Assembly (NCBI RefSeq): GCF_020283565.1
Contig: NC_060060.1
Coordinates: 29,388,001-29,452,000, forward strand
Direction of reading: 5' to 3'
Length of the DNA stretch: 64,000 nucleotides
From: Trifolium pratense
Lineage: Eukaryota > Streptophyta > Magnoliopsida > Fabales > Fabaceae
This document shows positions 20,111 through 30,642 of this stretch, piece after piece. Position 1 is the first letter of the stretch, and every line of letters starts with the position of its first letter. Below the pieces are notes generated by a model. The model was not told the DNA's origin and ran no database searches. It saw only the letters and a program-made list of their open reading frames with translations. Position numbers and translations under genes: made by a program.

Positions 20111-23100
20111 ATGCATCTCAGACAGCGTCCGACCACCGCGCGTGGCGCCGCCGTGAACCAACCACGTCCACCACCGCTAAACTCCGTCTTCAACATTATA
20201 CCAGTTCACGACCTCCTCACAGACCATCCTTCTCTCCGGTATCCCGAAGTACGCGCCGCCGCCGCCGCACTTCGCACCGTCGGAGACTTACCGAAGCACC
20301 GATTCATGGCGTGGCAACCGGATATGGACCTTCTCGACTGGCTCCGGTTACTGTTCGGTTTTCAAAACGACAACGCAAGGAATCAGAGAGAGCATTTGGT
20401 TCTTCACCTTGCAAACGCTCAGATGCGCCTTGAACCTCCTCCGGCTATCGTCGACGCGCTTGACGCCGGAGTTTTGCATCGGTTCCGGAAAAAGCTTCTT
20501 CATAATTACACTGCATGGTGTTCTTATCTAGGTTTGAAATCCAGTGTGGTCTTCTCACGCCGCCGCAGTGACCCGTCGGATCTTCGCCGTGAGTTGCTTT
20601 ACGTTTCGCTTTATCTTCTAATTTGGGGTGAAGCTGGTAACCTTCGTTTTGTTCCTGAATGTCTTTGTTATGTTTATCATTTCATGGCCAAGGAGCTTAA
20701 TTTGGTTCTTGATGAGTCTATAGACCCTAATACTGGTAGTCCTTTTTTGCCAACAGTTTCTGGTGATTATGGTTTTTTGAAATCTGTTGTTATGCCGATT
20801 TATAATACTATTAAGGTTGAAGTTGATAGTAGTAGAAATGGAAAAGCACCACATTCTGCTTGGAGGAATTATGATGATATTAATGAGTATTTTTGGAGTA
20901 GGAGGTGTTTGAAGAAACTAAGATGGCCTTTGAATTTTGAGTCTAGTTTTTTTGGGACTACGCCGAAGGATAAGCGTGTAGGGAAAACTGGGTATGTTGA
21001 ACAGAGGTCATTTTGGAATATCTATAAGAGTTTTGATAGGCTTTGGGTTATGCTGATTTTGTTCATGCAGGGTGCTATTATTGTTGCTTGGGAGGGTACT
21101 CAGTATCCATGGCAAGCATTGGAGAGAAAGGATGTTCTAGTCAAATTGTTGACTTTGTTTATCACTTGGGGTGGTTTAAGGATACTTCAATCTGTGCTTG
21201 ATGCCGGAACTCAATATAGTTTGGTTACTAAAGAGACTGCTTGGCGTGGAGTAAGGATGGTGCTCAAGACTATGGTTGCTATAACATGGACTGTTTTGTT
21301 TGGGGTCTTTTATGGATTAATTTGGCTTGAGAAGGGTTCTCGTCGGAATTGGTCTGATGCGGCAAATCAGAGGATTATTACATTTCTTAAGATTGTTTTC
21401 TGCTTTCTTATACCAGAAATGTTGTCTTGTGTGTTATTTGTGCTGCCGTGTGTGCAGAACTTCATTGAGGAATCGGACTGGAGTATAGTATACTTGTTGA
21501 CATGGTGGTTTCATACCCGGATTTTTGTGGGTCGGGGTGTGAGACAAGGGCTTCTAGATAATATGAAGTATACTATTTTCTGGATAGGAGTATTAGCTTC
21601 AAAATTTTCATTCAGTTATTTTCTTCAGTTCAAACCTCTAATTGCCCCCACAAAGGCTTTATTGAAACTTAAGGGTGTTAACTATAGATGGCATGAGTTT
21701 TTCAATAACACCAACAGAGTGGCAGTTGTTTTGCTATGGTTACCTGTTGTGTTGATATACTTCATGGATTTGCAAATATGGTATTCGATTTTCTCTTCCT
21801 TTATTGGTGCGACGATTGGTCTGTTCTCGCATTTGGGTGAAATTCGGAATATCTCACAACTCAGGCTCCGATTCCAGTTCTTTGCCAGTGCAATGCAGTT
21901 CAATCTCATGCCAGAGGAGAAGTTGCTAAGCCAGCAAGCTACGATGCTGAAGAAGGTTCGTGATGCCATCCGTCGGTTGAAATTACGGTACGGACTTGGT
22001 CAACCCTTCACAAAAATTGAATCAAGCCAAGTGGACGCTACCAGGTTTGCCTTAATATGGAATGAGATTATCATTAATTTCAGGGATGAAGATATAATCA
22101 GTGATCGAGAACTAGAGCTCCTGGAACTGCCGCAAAATTGCTGGAACATTAGGGTAATTCGATGGCCGTGTTTCCTTCTCTGCAACGAGCTACTACGTGC
22201 TCTTAGTCAGGCAAAAGAGCTGGAAAATGAGTCTGACACGTCACTTTGGTTGAAGATGTGCAAGAATGAGTATCGCCGGTGTGCTGTCATTGAGGCTTAT
22301 GATAGCATCAAGTACTTATTTCATAAGATTCTTAAAGTTGATAAGGTCGAGTCCTCCATTGTGACTAATATATTCAGGGACATAGACTCCTACATTCAAG
22401 CGGGGAAGTTAACAGAAGCGTACAAGATGTCTCTGCTACCAGAGCTACATGTTAAGGTGACTGAACTTGTTAAACTTTCGATACAGCCAAAAAAAGATTT
22501 GAATAAGGCTGTAAATTTGTTGCAAGCCTTGTATGAGTTGTGTGTTCGAAGATTTCCAAGGGTTAAGAGGTCCGCCACCCAGCTGGTTGAGGAAGGTCTG
22601 GCGCTGGAAGGTCCAACAACTGAAGGGGGACTGCTCTTTGAGAATGCTATTGAGTTTCCTGATGCCGGAGATGAAGTCTTCACTAGGCAGCTCAGAAGGT
22701 TGTCTACAATTCTTACTTCAAGAGACTCTATGCATAATGTTCCATTGAATCTTGAGGCTCGACGGCGGATTGCTTTCTTTAGCAATTCTTTGTTTATGAA
22801 CATGCCCCGTGCTCCCTATGTTGAAAAAATGATGGCTTTCAGTGTTTTGACCCCGTATTATGATGAGGAAGTTTTGTATAGCAAAGAATCTCTTCGAAAG
22901 GAGAATGAGGATGGCATTACTACTCTGTTTTATTTGCAGAGGATTTATGAAGATGAATGGAATAACTTTATGGAAAGGATGCATAGAGAGGGCTTGAAAG
23001 ATGAGGATGATATCTGGACAACAAAATCATTGGACCTCCGCCTTTGGGTGTCTTATAGAGGTCAAACATTGTCCCGCACAGTCAGGGGGATGATGTATTA

Positions 23101-25441
23101 CTATAGCGCCCTTAAGATGCTCTCCTTTCTTGATTCAGCATCTGAGATGGACGTAAGACAGGGATCCGAGCATATTATTTCATCATATGGTTCAACTAAT
23201 GAAAACAACAATTTGAATACTCTACGCTCAGACGGGCATCCATCTTTACGGAGATTGAGAAGGGCAGATAGCAGTGTGTCATTGTTATTCAAGGGACATG
23301 AATATGGTAGTGCGATGATGAAGTTCTCGTATGTAGTGGCATGCCAGATGTATGGACGTCACAAGGCAGAGAAGAATCCCCGAGCTGATGATGTACTGTA
23401 TTTGATGAAAAATAATGAGGCCCTTCGAGTGGCTTATGTTGATGAGGTTTCTTTGGGGAGGGAAGAGACTGAATACTACTCTGTTCTTGTGAAGTTTGAT
23501 CAGCAACTGCAGAGCGAGGTTGAGATTTATCGCGTCAGGTTGCCCGGTCCTTTAAAACTTGGGGAAGGGAAACCAGAAAACCAAAATCATGCAATGATCT
23601 TTACGCGGGGTGATGCAGTTCAGACAATAGATATGAATCAAGACAATTATTTTGAGGAAGCTCTCAAAATGCGAAATCTGTTGGAGGAGTTCAATGTGTA
23701 CCATGGTATCAAGAAGCCAACCATTTTGGGTGTTCGAGAGAATATCTTCACAGGATCTGTTTCTTCGCTTGCTTGGTTCATGTCATCACAAGAGACAAGT
23801 TTTGTGACACTGGGCCAGCGAGTTCTCGCAAACCCTTTGAAAGTACGGATGCACTATGGTCATCCGGATGTGTTTGACAGATTCTGGTTCTTGTGTCGGG
23901 GTGGAGTAAGCAAGGCATCCAGAGTGATCAATATCAGTGAAGATATTTTTGCTGGTTTCAATTGTACATTGCGAGGCGGCAATGTGACACATCATGAATA
24001 TATACAGGTAGGTAAAGGAAGAGATGTTGGCTTGAATCAGATATCCATGTTTGAGGCCAAGGTCGCAAGTGGCAATGGCGAGCAGGTCTTGAGCAGAGAC
24101 GTCTACCGGCTAGGTCATAGATTAGACTTCTTTCGCATGCTTTCAGTGTTCTACTCAACTATAGGATTTTACTTTAACTCCATGGTAGTTGTACTGACAG
24201 TCTATGCCTATCTTTGGGGCCGCCTTTATATGGCCCTCAGTGGCATTGAAAAGGAAGCCCAGAGAAGTGTTAGCAACAATAAAGCCCTCGGTGCAATCAT
24301 AGATCAACAGTTTATAATCCAGCTTGGTATTTTCACTGCACTCCCAATGGTTGTTGAAAATACACTTGAGCACGGCTTCCTTCCTGCAGTCTGGGACTTC
24401 TTGACAATGCAGTTGGAGCTCGGATCACTATTCTTTACATTCTCTTTGGGCACTCGTACCCATTTCTTTGGCCGGACTATACTTCATGGGGGTGCGAAGT
24501 ACCGAGCCACAGGTCGCGGTTTTGTGGTGGAGCACAAGAGTTTTGCTGAGAATTATCGGCTATATGCTAGAAGCCACTTTGTTAAGGCTATTGAACTTGG
24601 AATTATTTTAATTGTGTATGCTTCTCATAGTCCCTTGCCTAAGGGTACTTTTGTGTACATAGCTATGACAATCTCAAACTGGTTTCTTGTAGTTTCATGG
24701 ATTATGTCTCCTTTTGTCTTCAATCCCTCTGGGTTTGATTGGTTGAAGACTGTATATGACTTTGAAGACTTTGTGAATTGGATTTGGTATCCGGGCGGGC
24801 CATTCAGAAAGGCAGAATACAGCTGGGAAACATGGTGGTATGAGGAGCAAGATCATCTAAAAACAACTGGTATATGGGGAAAGCTGTTGGAAATCATTTT
24901 AGACCTTCGGTTTTTCTTTTTTCAGTATGGTATTGTTTATCAGCTGGGTATTGCAAATAAGAATACTAGTATAGCTGTTTACTTGCTGTCTTGGATATTC
25001 ATGGTTGCTGTTGTTGCGATTTATATCAGCATAGCATATGCTCGGGATAAATATGCTACAAATGAGCACGTATATTATCGACTAGTGCAGCTTCTTGTGA
25101 CTATGGTCACAGTTCTAGTAATTGTGCTCTTACTGGAGTTCACCCGCTTCAGTTTTGTTGATCTTCTAACAAGCTCGCTTGCATTCGTTCCCACAGGATG
25201 GGGAATGATTTTAATAGCCCAGGTGCTTAGGCCTTTTCTGCAATCAACTATAGTGTGGGAAACTGTGGTTTCCTTGGCACGACTCTATGATTTACTGTTT
25301 GGGATTATTGTTATGGCCCCCATGGCAGTTTTCTCATGGTTACCTGGATTCCAATCCATGCAAACTAGGCTTCTCTTTAATGAAGCTTTCAGCAGGGGTC
25401 TCCAGATATCTCGAATAGTTAGTGGCAAGAAATCTGCTTAA
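20111..25441 (+). CDS. CALS11: Callose synthase, CalS11/GSL1 type (1,3-beta-glucan synthase), intronless
   Basis: Polymerises UDP-glucose into callose (1,3-beta-glucan) at the plasma membrane. The 1,776-codon frame matches the usual 1,750-1,800 residues. The N-terminus (NIIPVHDLLTDHPSLRYPEV) and the FKS1-domain-1 stretch (RRELLYVSLYLLIWGEAGNL, about 160-180) are family signatures. A first cluster of membrane helices covers about 290-600 and a large cytosolic catalytic loop about 610-1330. A second helix cluster covers about 1340-1760, with the conserved RATGRGF motif at 1465-1471. The C-terminus (NEAFSRGLQIS..GKK) resembles Arabidopsis GSL1. Most plant callose synthases have about 40 introns; GSL1 and GSL5 have few, which agrees with a single exon here. 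Family members act in pollen callose and wound or pathogen deposits. CalS12/GSL5 is the nearest alternative. Confidence 0.95.
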   Translation: MHLRQRPTTARGAAVNQPRPPPLNSVFNIIPVHDLLTDHPSLRYPEVRAAAAALRTVGDLPKHRFMAWQPDMDLLDWLRLLFGFQNDNARNQREHLVLHLANAQMRLEPPPAIVDALDAGVLHRFRKKLLHNYTAWCSYLGLKSSVVFSRRRSDPSDLRRELLYVSLYLLIWGEAGNLRFVPECLCYVYHFMAKELNLVLDESIDPNTGSPFLPTVSGDYGFLKSVVMPIYNTIKVEVDSSRNGKAPHSAWRNYDDINEYFWSRRCLKKLRWPLNFESSFFGTTPKDKRVGKTGYVEQRSFWNIYKSFDRLWVMLILFMQGAIIVAWEGTQYPWQALERKDVLVKLLTLFITWGGLRILQSVLDAGTQYSLVTKETAWRGVRMVLKTMVAITWTVLFGVFYGLIWLEKGSRRNWSDAANQRIITFLKIVFCFLIPEMLSCVLFVLPCVQNFIEESDWSIVYLLTWWFHTRIFVGRGVRQGLLDNMKYTIFWIGVLASKFSFSYFLQFKPLIAPTKALLKLKGVNYRWHEFFNNTNRVAVVLLWLPVVLIYFMDLQIWYSIFSSFIGATIGLFSHLGEIRNISQLRLRFQFFASAMQFNLMPEEKLLSQQATMLKKVRDAIRRLKLRYGLGQPFTKIESSQVDATRFALIWNEIIINFRDEDIISDRELELLELPQNCWNIRVIRWPCFLLCNELLRALSQAKELENESDTSLWLKMCKNEYRRCAVIEAYDSIKYLFHKILKVDKVESSIVTNIFRDIDSYIQAGKLTEAYKMSLLPELHVKVTELVKLSIQPKKDLNKAVNLLQALYELCVRRFPRVKRSATQLVEEGLALEGPTTEGGLLFENAIEFPDAGDEVFTRQLRRLSTILTSRDSMHNVPLNLEARRRIAFFSNSLFMNMPRAPYVEKMMAFSVLTPYYDEEVLYSKESLRKENEDGITTLFYLQRIYEDEWNNFMERMHREGLKDEDDIWTTKSLDLRLWVSYRGQTLSRTVRGMMYYYSALKMLSFLDSASEMDVRQGSEHIISSYGSTNENNNLNTLRSDGHPSLRRLRRADSSVSLLFKGHEYGSAMMKFSYVVACQMYGRHKAEKNPRADDVLYLMKNNEALRVAYVDEVSLGREETEYYSVLVKFDQQLQSEVEIYRVRLPGPLKLGEGKPENQNHAMIFTRGDAVQTIDMNQDNYFEEALKMRNLLEEFNVYHGIKKPTILGVRENIFTGSVSSLAWFMSSQETSFVTLGQRVLANPLKVRMHYGHPDVFDRFWFLCRGGVSKASRVINISEDIFAGFNCTLRGGNVTHHEYIQVGKGRDVGLNQISMFEAKVASGNGEQVLSRDVYRLGHRLDFFRMLSVFYSTIGFYFNSMVVVLTVYAYLWGRLYMALSGIEKEAQRSVSNNKALGAIIDQQFIIQLGIFTALPMVVENTLEHGFLPAVWDFLTMQLELGSLFFTFSLGTRTHFFGRTILHGGAKYRATGRGFVVEHKSFAENYRLYARSHFVKAIELGIILIVYASHSPLPKGTFVYIAMTISNWFLVVSWIMSPFVFNPSGFDWLKTVYDFEDFVNWIWYPGGPFRKAEYSWETWWYEEQDHLKTTGIWGKLLEIILDLRFFFFQYGIVYQLGIANKNTSIAVYLLSWIFMVAVVAIYISIAYARDKYATNEHVYYRLVQLLVTMVTVLVIVLLLEFTRFSFVDLLTSSLAFVPTGWGMILIAQVLRPFLQSTIVWETVVSLARLYDLLFGIIVMAPMAVFSWLPGFQSMQTRLLFNEAFSRGLQISRIVSGKKSA

Positions 25442-25669
25442 GATGTTATTGGAGGTAATTTATGCTTCATGTTCTTAGCAATATTATATAGTTATTCGTT
25501 AATTGAATATGAAAACATCAAGATATCTCTCCTTGCTATGCAATTAATTTGAAGCTGAATTTTACCTAGTAAACTGCAATGAACCATGGTGTATATAGCT
25601 AACGGATTTGCTTCTAGAAGCATTTTCCTATCGAGTCAGCTTGGACCGTGCGATTCTGGAATCTTTGTC

Positions 25670-26011
25670 CAATTTAAATTGTAAATGTGTACTGTGCTTA
25701 TTTACAATAACATTCTATAATAATTTATGTGCAGGTCTCAAAACAAAAGGTGTTATCATCGAGACATGTTTTTGTATCTTCCCATGTAGGAGTATCAACT
25801 TAGTGTACCAGTCCAAGGTACTAATTTTATGCATAACCTTGGTTCAATTTAAATTGTAAATGTGTGCTGTGCTTATTTGCAGTGACATTCTCTAATAATT
25901 TGCATTGCATGTGCAGGTCATACCTAAAACAAAGCGCATGTTCATTGACCCGGAGAGAGATATGCGTTTCTGTATTTTCCCATGTAGGAGTATATCAACT
26001 TGTTAGTACCA
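25670..26011 (+). repeat. Imperfect tandem duplication in the callose synthase 3' flank
   Basis: Copy 1 (25670-25810) and copy 2 (25845-26011) share CAATTTAAATTGTAAATGTG, TGTGCAGGTC and CCCATGTAGGAGTAT with small indels. Each contains TGTGCAGGT after a T-rich tract, which looks like a 3' splice site, so a 3' UTR intron acceptor may have been duplicated. Confidence 0.75.
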
Positions 26012-26578
26012 CTTGAGGCAAGATCACTTGTGGCAAGTCCTGCCTCGATGTTTTGCCATGGTTAATGGATGCCTACAGATTAATGTATGCACTAATCAGA
26101 GCCAAAACATTGTTTTGTTAACTTCATTTCCAAACAATTCTTTTTTTAGCCACAATCTCAAGTATAATGAATCTGTGTACCTCAGTAACCATAAAGATTA
26201 ATGATATTTTGTAACAACTCACATGCATGTCCTGTTTATATCATATATATGTTTTTATCAGATTTTTTCAATTCTAATTCATACTTGGTACTGATTTTCA
26301 GGCTATGACAGTTATGGCTTATGTACTTACATGACAATAAGGGAGGAGGAGGGTGATTGTCATTGTCTCTCATAACAGTAAATTACCATGCTTCCCATTG
26401 ACGATCTTGTTGTATGTATATATTGTTCATATCTAGTACAATCTTAGATATTAGCTGATAAAGATGAACTCGAGGCAGCTATGCTTTCTAGATAGTTTTC
26501 AGTTAGATGGTGTATATCTACATGTTAGTTGTGCACTAGTTATTTGATCACGCTCTCTAAACACATTGTGTATTGTTC

Positions 26579-26660
26579 CTTAGATGTTAAGAAGGTTCAT
26601 TCTGCAATTTACTTATTTTTACTTAGATGTTAAGAAGGTTCAGTCTGCAATTTTTTTATT
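26579..26660 (+). repeat. 43-bp tandem duplication
   Basis: CTTAGATGTTAAGAAGGTTC starts at 26579 and again at 26622, each followed by a T/G substitution and CTGCAATTT. ATTTGATCACGCTCT also occurs on both sides (near 26541 and 26657). Confidence 0.8.
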
Positions 26661-27682
26661 TGATCACGCTCTTCTTATTAGTCTATTTTCACATGATTCC
26701 ATTGAAAAAGTACTCGGAATGAGCGGTTTGCTACAATTATTTTCATTAAAAAAAATACTTTTTAAAAAAATAGTCACTTTTAAAAGTTTTAATTACTGAG
26801 ATTAATCACGGTTTGCTACAAATGAGATGTTATTTATATTAGTTTCTAAAAAAAAAAGTTGATTTTTTTAATTACTGATTTTTTTGTTATAAAAGAAAGA
26901 AGTAATTTTCATATTGGTAAATAAACACAAAAAAATTTCTATTTTTTTAATTTTATTTTTAGAAAATTCTAAAAATTAATCTCTAAATTATTTAACATCC
27001 GTACATGGTGAGTAAAATTGATCCCAACTAAAATTGAAAGTAAAGTGGTTTATTTTATGGTGAAAATAAAGTGGTTTACGTTTGAATATATATATTCATT
27101 TAAAAGTGAATTGAACAATAAATATTTAAGTATAAAAATCAATTCTAAAATAAAAAATTGCAATTTCTATTCAAGTAGAATAAATTATGGAGGCAAAAGT
27201 AATTTTACTCTAAAAAATTAAACTAGTCAAAATCAATTCAACACCTCTAGAAATAATTTTCTCCACTCTAAAAGTGGAACCAAACATACACAGTTGATTT
27301 TATTTTTTCGAAAAAAGCTATATGTGATTGATTTATAACTTGACAAAATTCTTATAAATACAAATACAATGATACTTTGTTAAATGCACCTCAAGTTTTA
27401 ACTTGCATCAAGTTTTTTAACTTGCCAACTGCTCAAATGAACAGCGTTTTGTCTCATAGCAGGAAACTTTGAGCAAAACTTATATGACCGAAGCAGAAAT
27501 AACAAGTCCTCATCAACATGTTAGCTTTCTCTTTAAAAATAAAATCAGCAGGAAAAAAAAAAAGATTAAACAAAATCGTGTAAACTCTGTTAGAGTGAAC
27601 TGTATATCTGTCATTGCAAGAAGTGTCTTCCAATGCTAAAAATAATATCATTTTACAAAATGTAATCAATATTAGGCTATCA

Positions 27683-30448
27683 TCACAAATCATCATTACC
27701 AATAACAGGTACTTTCTCATAAGAAGAAGTTTCTCTGAACCTCTTTGGAAGAAAGCAGCGGCTTCCGAATCTTTGCTGAAAGTATACGAGGAAAGCGAAC
27801 AAAAGAGCAGCAATTGGAATTATGATGTCCCAAACTGTTGAATAAAAATCCTTTCCATGGTCTGCATATATGTATGACATATCAAGGTACCATGAAGAAC
27901 TGTGAGTTCTATAAAGATCATATGCATGGGGAAGTATACGAACAATGGTTGTTCCAAAATAAAATGAAGATGCTAGAGACTTTTCTCCCGAGTTAGACAA
28001 TAAGTTGAACAGAATTTGTGGAAGCAGAAAGCCATCCAGGAGTAAACCAGCATAAGATTTGAAGTCTGCCCATAGTGAAGGACCTTGATAAGAATGTTGT
28101 CCAACAAGAGGAAACTTGGACCTATGGCGTGAAAGATGGAGCGGTCGAGAACTTTTCTGGCTAGAATTCTTCCATACGTGCCCCAACCAAGCAATCAAGC
28201 CACCTCCAATATACAATGGTAGAGTCATATAAAGAACCCTTTTTTCGGAAGCCCACAAGCTTATCTGGCTTTCCTCACCTTGTCTTGAAGACCAGGTCAA
28301 CTGTACAAGACGCAACTCTAGAAGAAAAGCTACCATTGTCACCATCCTCACAATGACTTCATTCACTTCAAGCCACCCTCCACTCCCAAGAAAAGCATCC
28401 GGCACACTATTATGATTCACCTTGAATAAGGCTTCAAAGTTCAGCATCAGGGGAATCATGTGACCTAGAGTAATAACAAGAAGCATCACAATGGAAATGT
28501 GAGGAAGTACTTCTGAGTGCTTTTTCACATGGAAGAGTTGCAATCCTACAAACACACAAGAAAGTGTGTTTGATATCAATACCATAATTATCTCAAAGTC
28601 CATTCTCCAAATGGATGCATCTACTTGGCTTCGGTAAATAGAATATGAAGACAACTGAAGGGGCTCAAAATAATAGGGGTCTACCTTTTGTCGTGTGCTT
28701 TCTATAGTCCCTTTAACAGATTCACCTCCTTTTGAATTCATTGGAGGAAACTGGACATTAACCATGATTTCACAGTCCAGAGAATCGTTCTTTATCAGTA
28801 TTTTGTCATTTGTTCTCAAATGCCGACATCCTACTAGACACATAACTCCAGTTTTCCTATTGTACAATCCTTCAGCATTAATTTTAATTTTTGTTTCAGA
28901 GTCTTGACTACCAAGCTTAAAATGGTTCAAGGTTATTGCATAACTGACATTCAATGAACTGCTGAACTGAAAACTGTGTGCTTTCAAGTTCCCATTTGTC
29001 GGCATAAATGGAACCCCATAAGTCTGCCTGTCATATATTTGATCACCAACAAACAGTGGCGACGAGTAACCTTGAGTTACTTGCCCTTTAGTGTTTGTCA
29101 CAGACAAGCTGAATGCCATATCAGAAGTTAATCCATCTGGATACTTCTTTTCTTTTCCTCTAGCAGTCACCTTTTCTCCACAAGACTTTCTCACTCTGTC
29201 AATTTCAGTATACTTGTATTGTAAACCAGGTACAACTCTTGATGCCTTCCAGTTACCCTCAAATCCAATGCTACCAAAGTAGCCTGATTCACCAACAAGT
29301 TTATCACTCCATATCCGGCCAAAAACAGTACTCCTGTTTCTCAAAGACAACACAGCAGGAAACCTTAACGTGAGCTTAATCGAGCAATCTCCAACATAAG
29401 GAGATCCCGTGAAGTTCAAAATCCGACACACAACTGCACAAAGCTGATTCTCCTTCTCATCCCATACCCCCTCAGATATCAACGTTGTATTTGGATAAAA
29501 CGGAAACACATATTCATTGTAATCCATGTTAGGAAAACCCAACATCATATGAATCTTCCGCTTCTCCACACACCGAGTAGGATAGAAATGCATGAAACCA
29601 GGCAAGTTCTCAAAATCACCACCACCACCAAGTGGACTGCAACTAGCATTATGGCAGTTACTCCCATATTCAAGCCGAAACCTATTCCTATGTCCAGAAA
29701 ACACACTGCAAGCACCTTGATTCAGATTACTAAGATTCAAACTCTCCCCGGCCGCTCCAGGTACACAACCACTATCATTTTTGTTCTCAATCATTTTAAA
29801 GCTATAATTTGGACTCTGAGATAAAGCCAATATTGAAATGGGTTCAATCTTCATATCATCAAAGGTTTCTAGAGTTCCGGTAATCAAACTACTCGAAAGC
29901 GAAACATCATTCGGATAACTAAGCTTAAGAACAACATTAACATTATGCCTATTGAACCTACCATAATTTCCAGTTCCAAACATACAAAGCTTACCAGAAG
30001 ATTGTGACCAAAAACCATTGAGATGAACATTCATCCCCAAAACCCGCCAATGCGAAACCCTACGTCCCGGATAAACCATCGCCAACGACCTGTGACGAGT
30101 GCGGTCTACAACTTCTCGATGCCGGAGAACTAGTTGCGCCTGCAATTTGTGAACTCCGTCGGTGGAAGTTTTCCGGACGAAGTTCACGTGAAAGAAGACA
30201 TGCTTTGCGAGGCTTTCGGCAGTTGATCGGTTGAAAATTGGATCGCCGCCGGAGAAGTAACCGGACTGAAATCGGAGAAATTCGGCCAGACGGGGGGAGG
30301 TTTCGGCATTGAACGGAGCTGTTGGTGCAGGGACGACGGTGTTGCAGAGACGATCGTAGGTTGTTTTGAAATATGAATCGGAAGGGTTTGAAGCTACGAA
30401 GGAGAAGAAGAAGAAGAAAAGAGTGATAGCAGAATAAGAAAGTTCCAT
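27683..30448 (-). CDS. DUF2921-family membrane protein, intronless, 921 aa
   Basis: One ORF from ATG at 30448. Residues 1-21 form a hydrophobic signal peptide (AITLFFFFFSFVAS). A large lumenal/extracellular part covers about 22-610 with many Asn glycosylation sequons and conserved cysteines. Seven hydrophobic segments follow between about 618 and 893, then a short polar tail. This plan matches the plant DUF2921 family. The family includes RING-tailed E3 ligases FLY1/FLY2 of Golgi/endosome membranes, but this protein has no RING at its C-terminus, so it belongs with the RING-less members of unknown function. The start lies near a GT microsatellite and about 195 bp from a G-rich transposon, so part of its promoter is transposon-derived. 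The gene converges with callose synthase. Confidence 0.9.
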   Translation of the reverse strand: MELSYSAITLFFFFFSFVASNPSDSYFKTTYDRLCNTVVPAPTAPFNAETSPRLAEFLRFQSGYFSGGDPIFNRSTAESLAKHVFFHVNFVRKTSTDGVHKLQAQLVLRHREVVDRTRHRSLAMVYPGRRVSHWRVLGMNVHLNGFWSQSSGKLCMFGTGNYGRFNRHNVNVVLKLSYPNDVSLSSSLITGTLETFDDMKIEPISILALSQSPNYSFKMIENKNDSGCVPGAAGESLNLSNLNQGACSVFSGHRNRFRLEYGSNCHNASCSPLGGGGDFENLPGFMHFYPTRCVEKRKIHMMLGFPNMDYNEYVFPFYPNTTLISEGVWDEKENQLCAVVCRILNFTGSPYVGDCSIKLTLRFPAVLSLRNRSTVFGRIWSDKLVGESGYFGSIGFEGNWKASRVVPGLQYKYTEIDRVRKSCGEKVTARGKEKKYPDGLTSDMAFSLSVTNTKGQVTQGYSSPLFVGDQIYDRQTYGVPFMPTNGNLKAHSFQFSSSLNVSYAITLNHFKLGSQDSETKIKINAEGLYNRKTGVMCLVGCRHLRTNDKILIKNDSLDCEIMVNVQFPPMNSKGGESVKGTIESTRQKVDPYYFEPLQLSSYSIYRSQVDASIWRMDFEIIMVLISNTLSCVFVGLQLFHVKKHSEVLPHISIVMLLVITLGHMIPLMLNFEALFKVNHNSVPDAFLGSGGWLEVNEVIVRMVTMVAFLLELRLVQLTWSSRQGEESQISLWASEKRVLYMTLPLYIGGGLIAWLGHVWKNSSQKSSRPLHLSRHRSKFPLVGQHSYQGPSLWADFKSYAGLLLDGFLLPQILFNLLSNSGEKSLASSFYFGTTIVRILPHAYDLYRTHSSSWYLDMSYIYADHGKDFYSTVWDIIIPIAALLFAFLVYFQQRFGSRCFLPKRFRETSSYEKVPVIGNDDL

Positions 30449-30466
30449 TTTTTTTTTTGGTGAAAG

Positions 30467-30486
30467 TGTGTGTGTGTGTGTGTGTG
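30467..30486. repeat. (GT)n microsatellite in the leader of the DUF2921 gene
   Basis: About ten GT units starting 20 bp upstream of the ATG; on the transcript strand it is (AC)n. Confidence 0.9.
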
Positions 30487-30642
30487 TTGTTACATTTGGA
30501 TTGTGAATTTGAATTTCTAGGGTTTTAGAAATTGGGAATTGAATAGAGTTGAGAAATGGAAGCGTGTGATTGAGGAAGAAGCATTGGAGTGTGAGCCAGC
30601 CTGTATTGCAGAAAACCAGTGTTTGTGTTCTTCAGTGGTCAC

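Larger units (their letters stand above)
25442..27682. other. Intergenic region downstream of callose synthase
   Basis: The first part should hold the 3' UTR. It contains two tandem duplications (listed). From 26700 it becomes very AT-rich. 27010-27290 ends in AACCAAACATACAC and carries AAAATCAATTC words like the Harbinger-like element at 18999-19948, so it is probably a fragment of that family. The same 13-mer CGGTTTGCTACAA flanks 26737-26808, origin unknown. No gene was seen. Confidence 0.45.
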
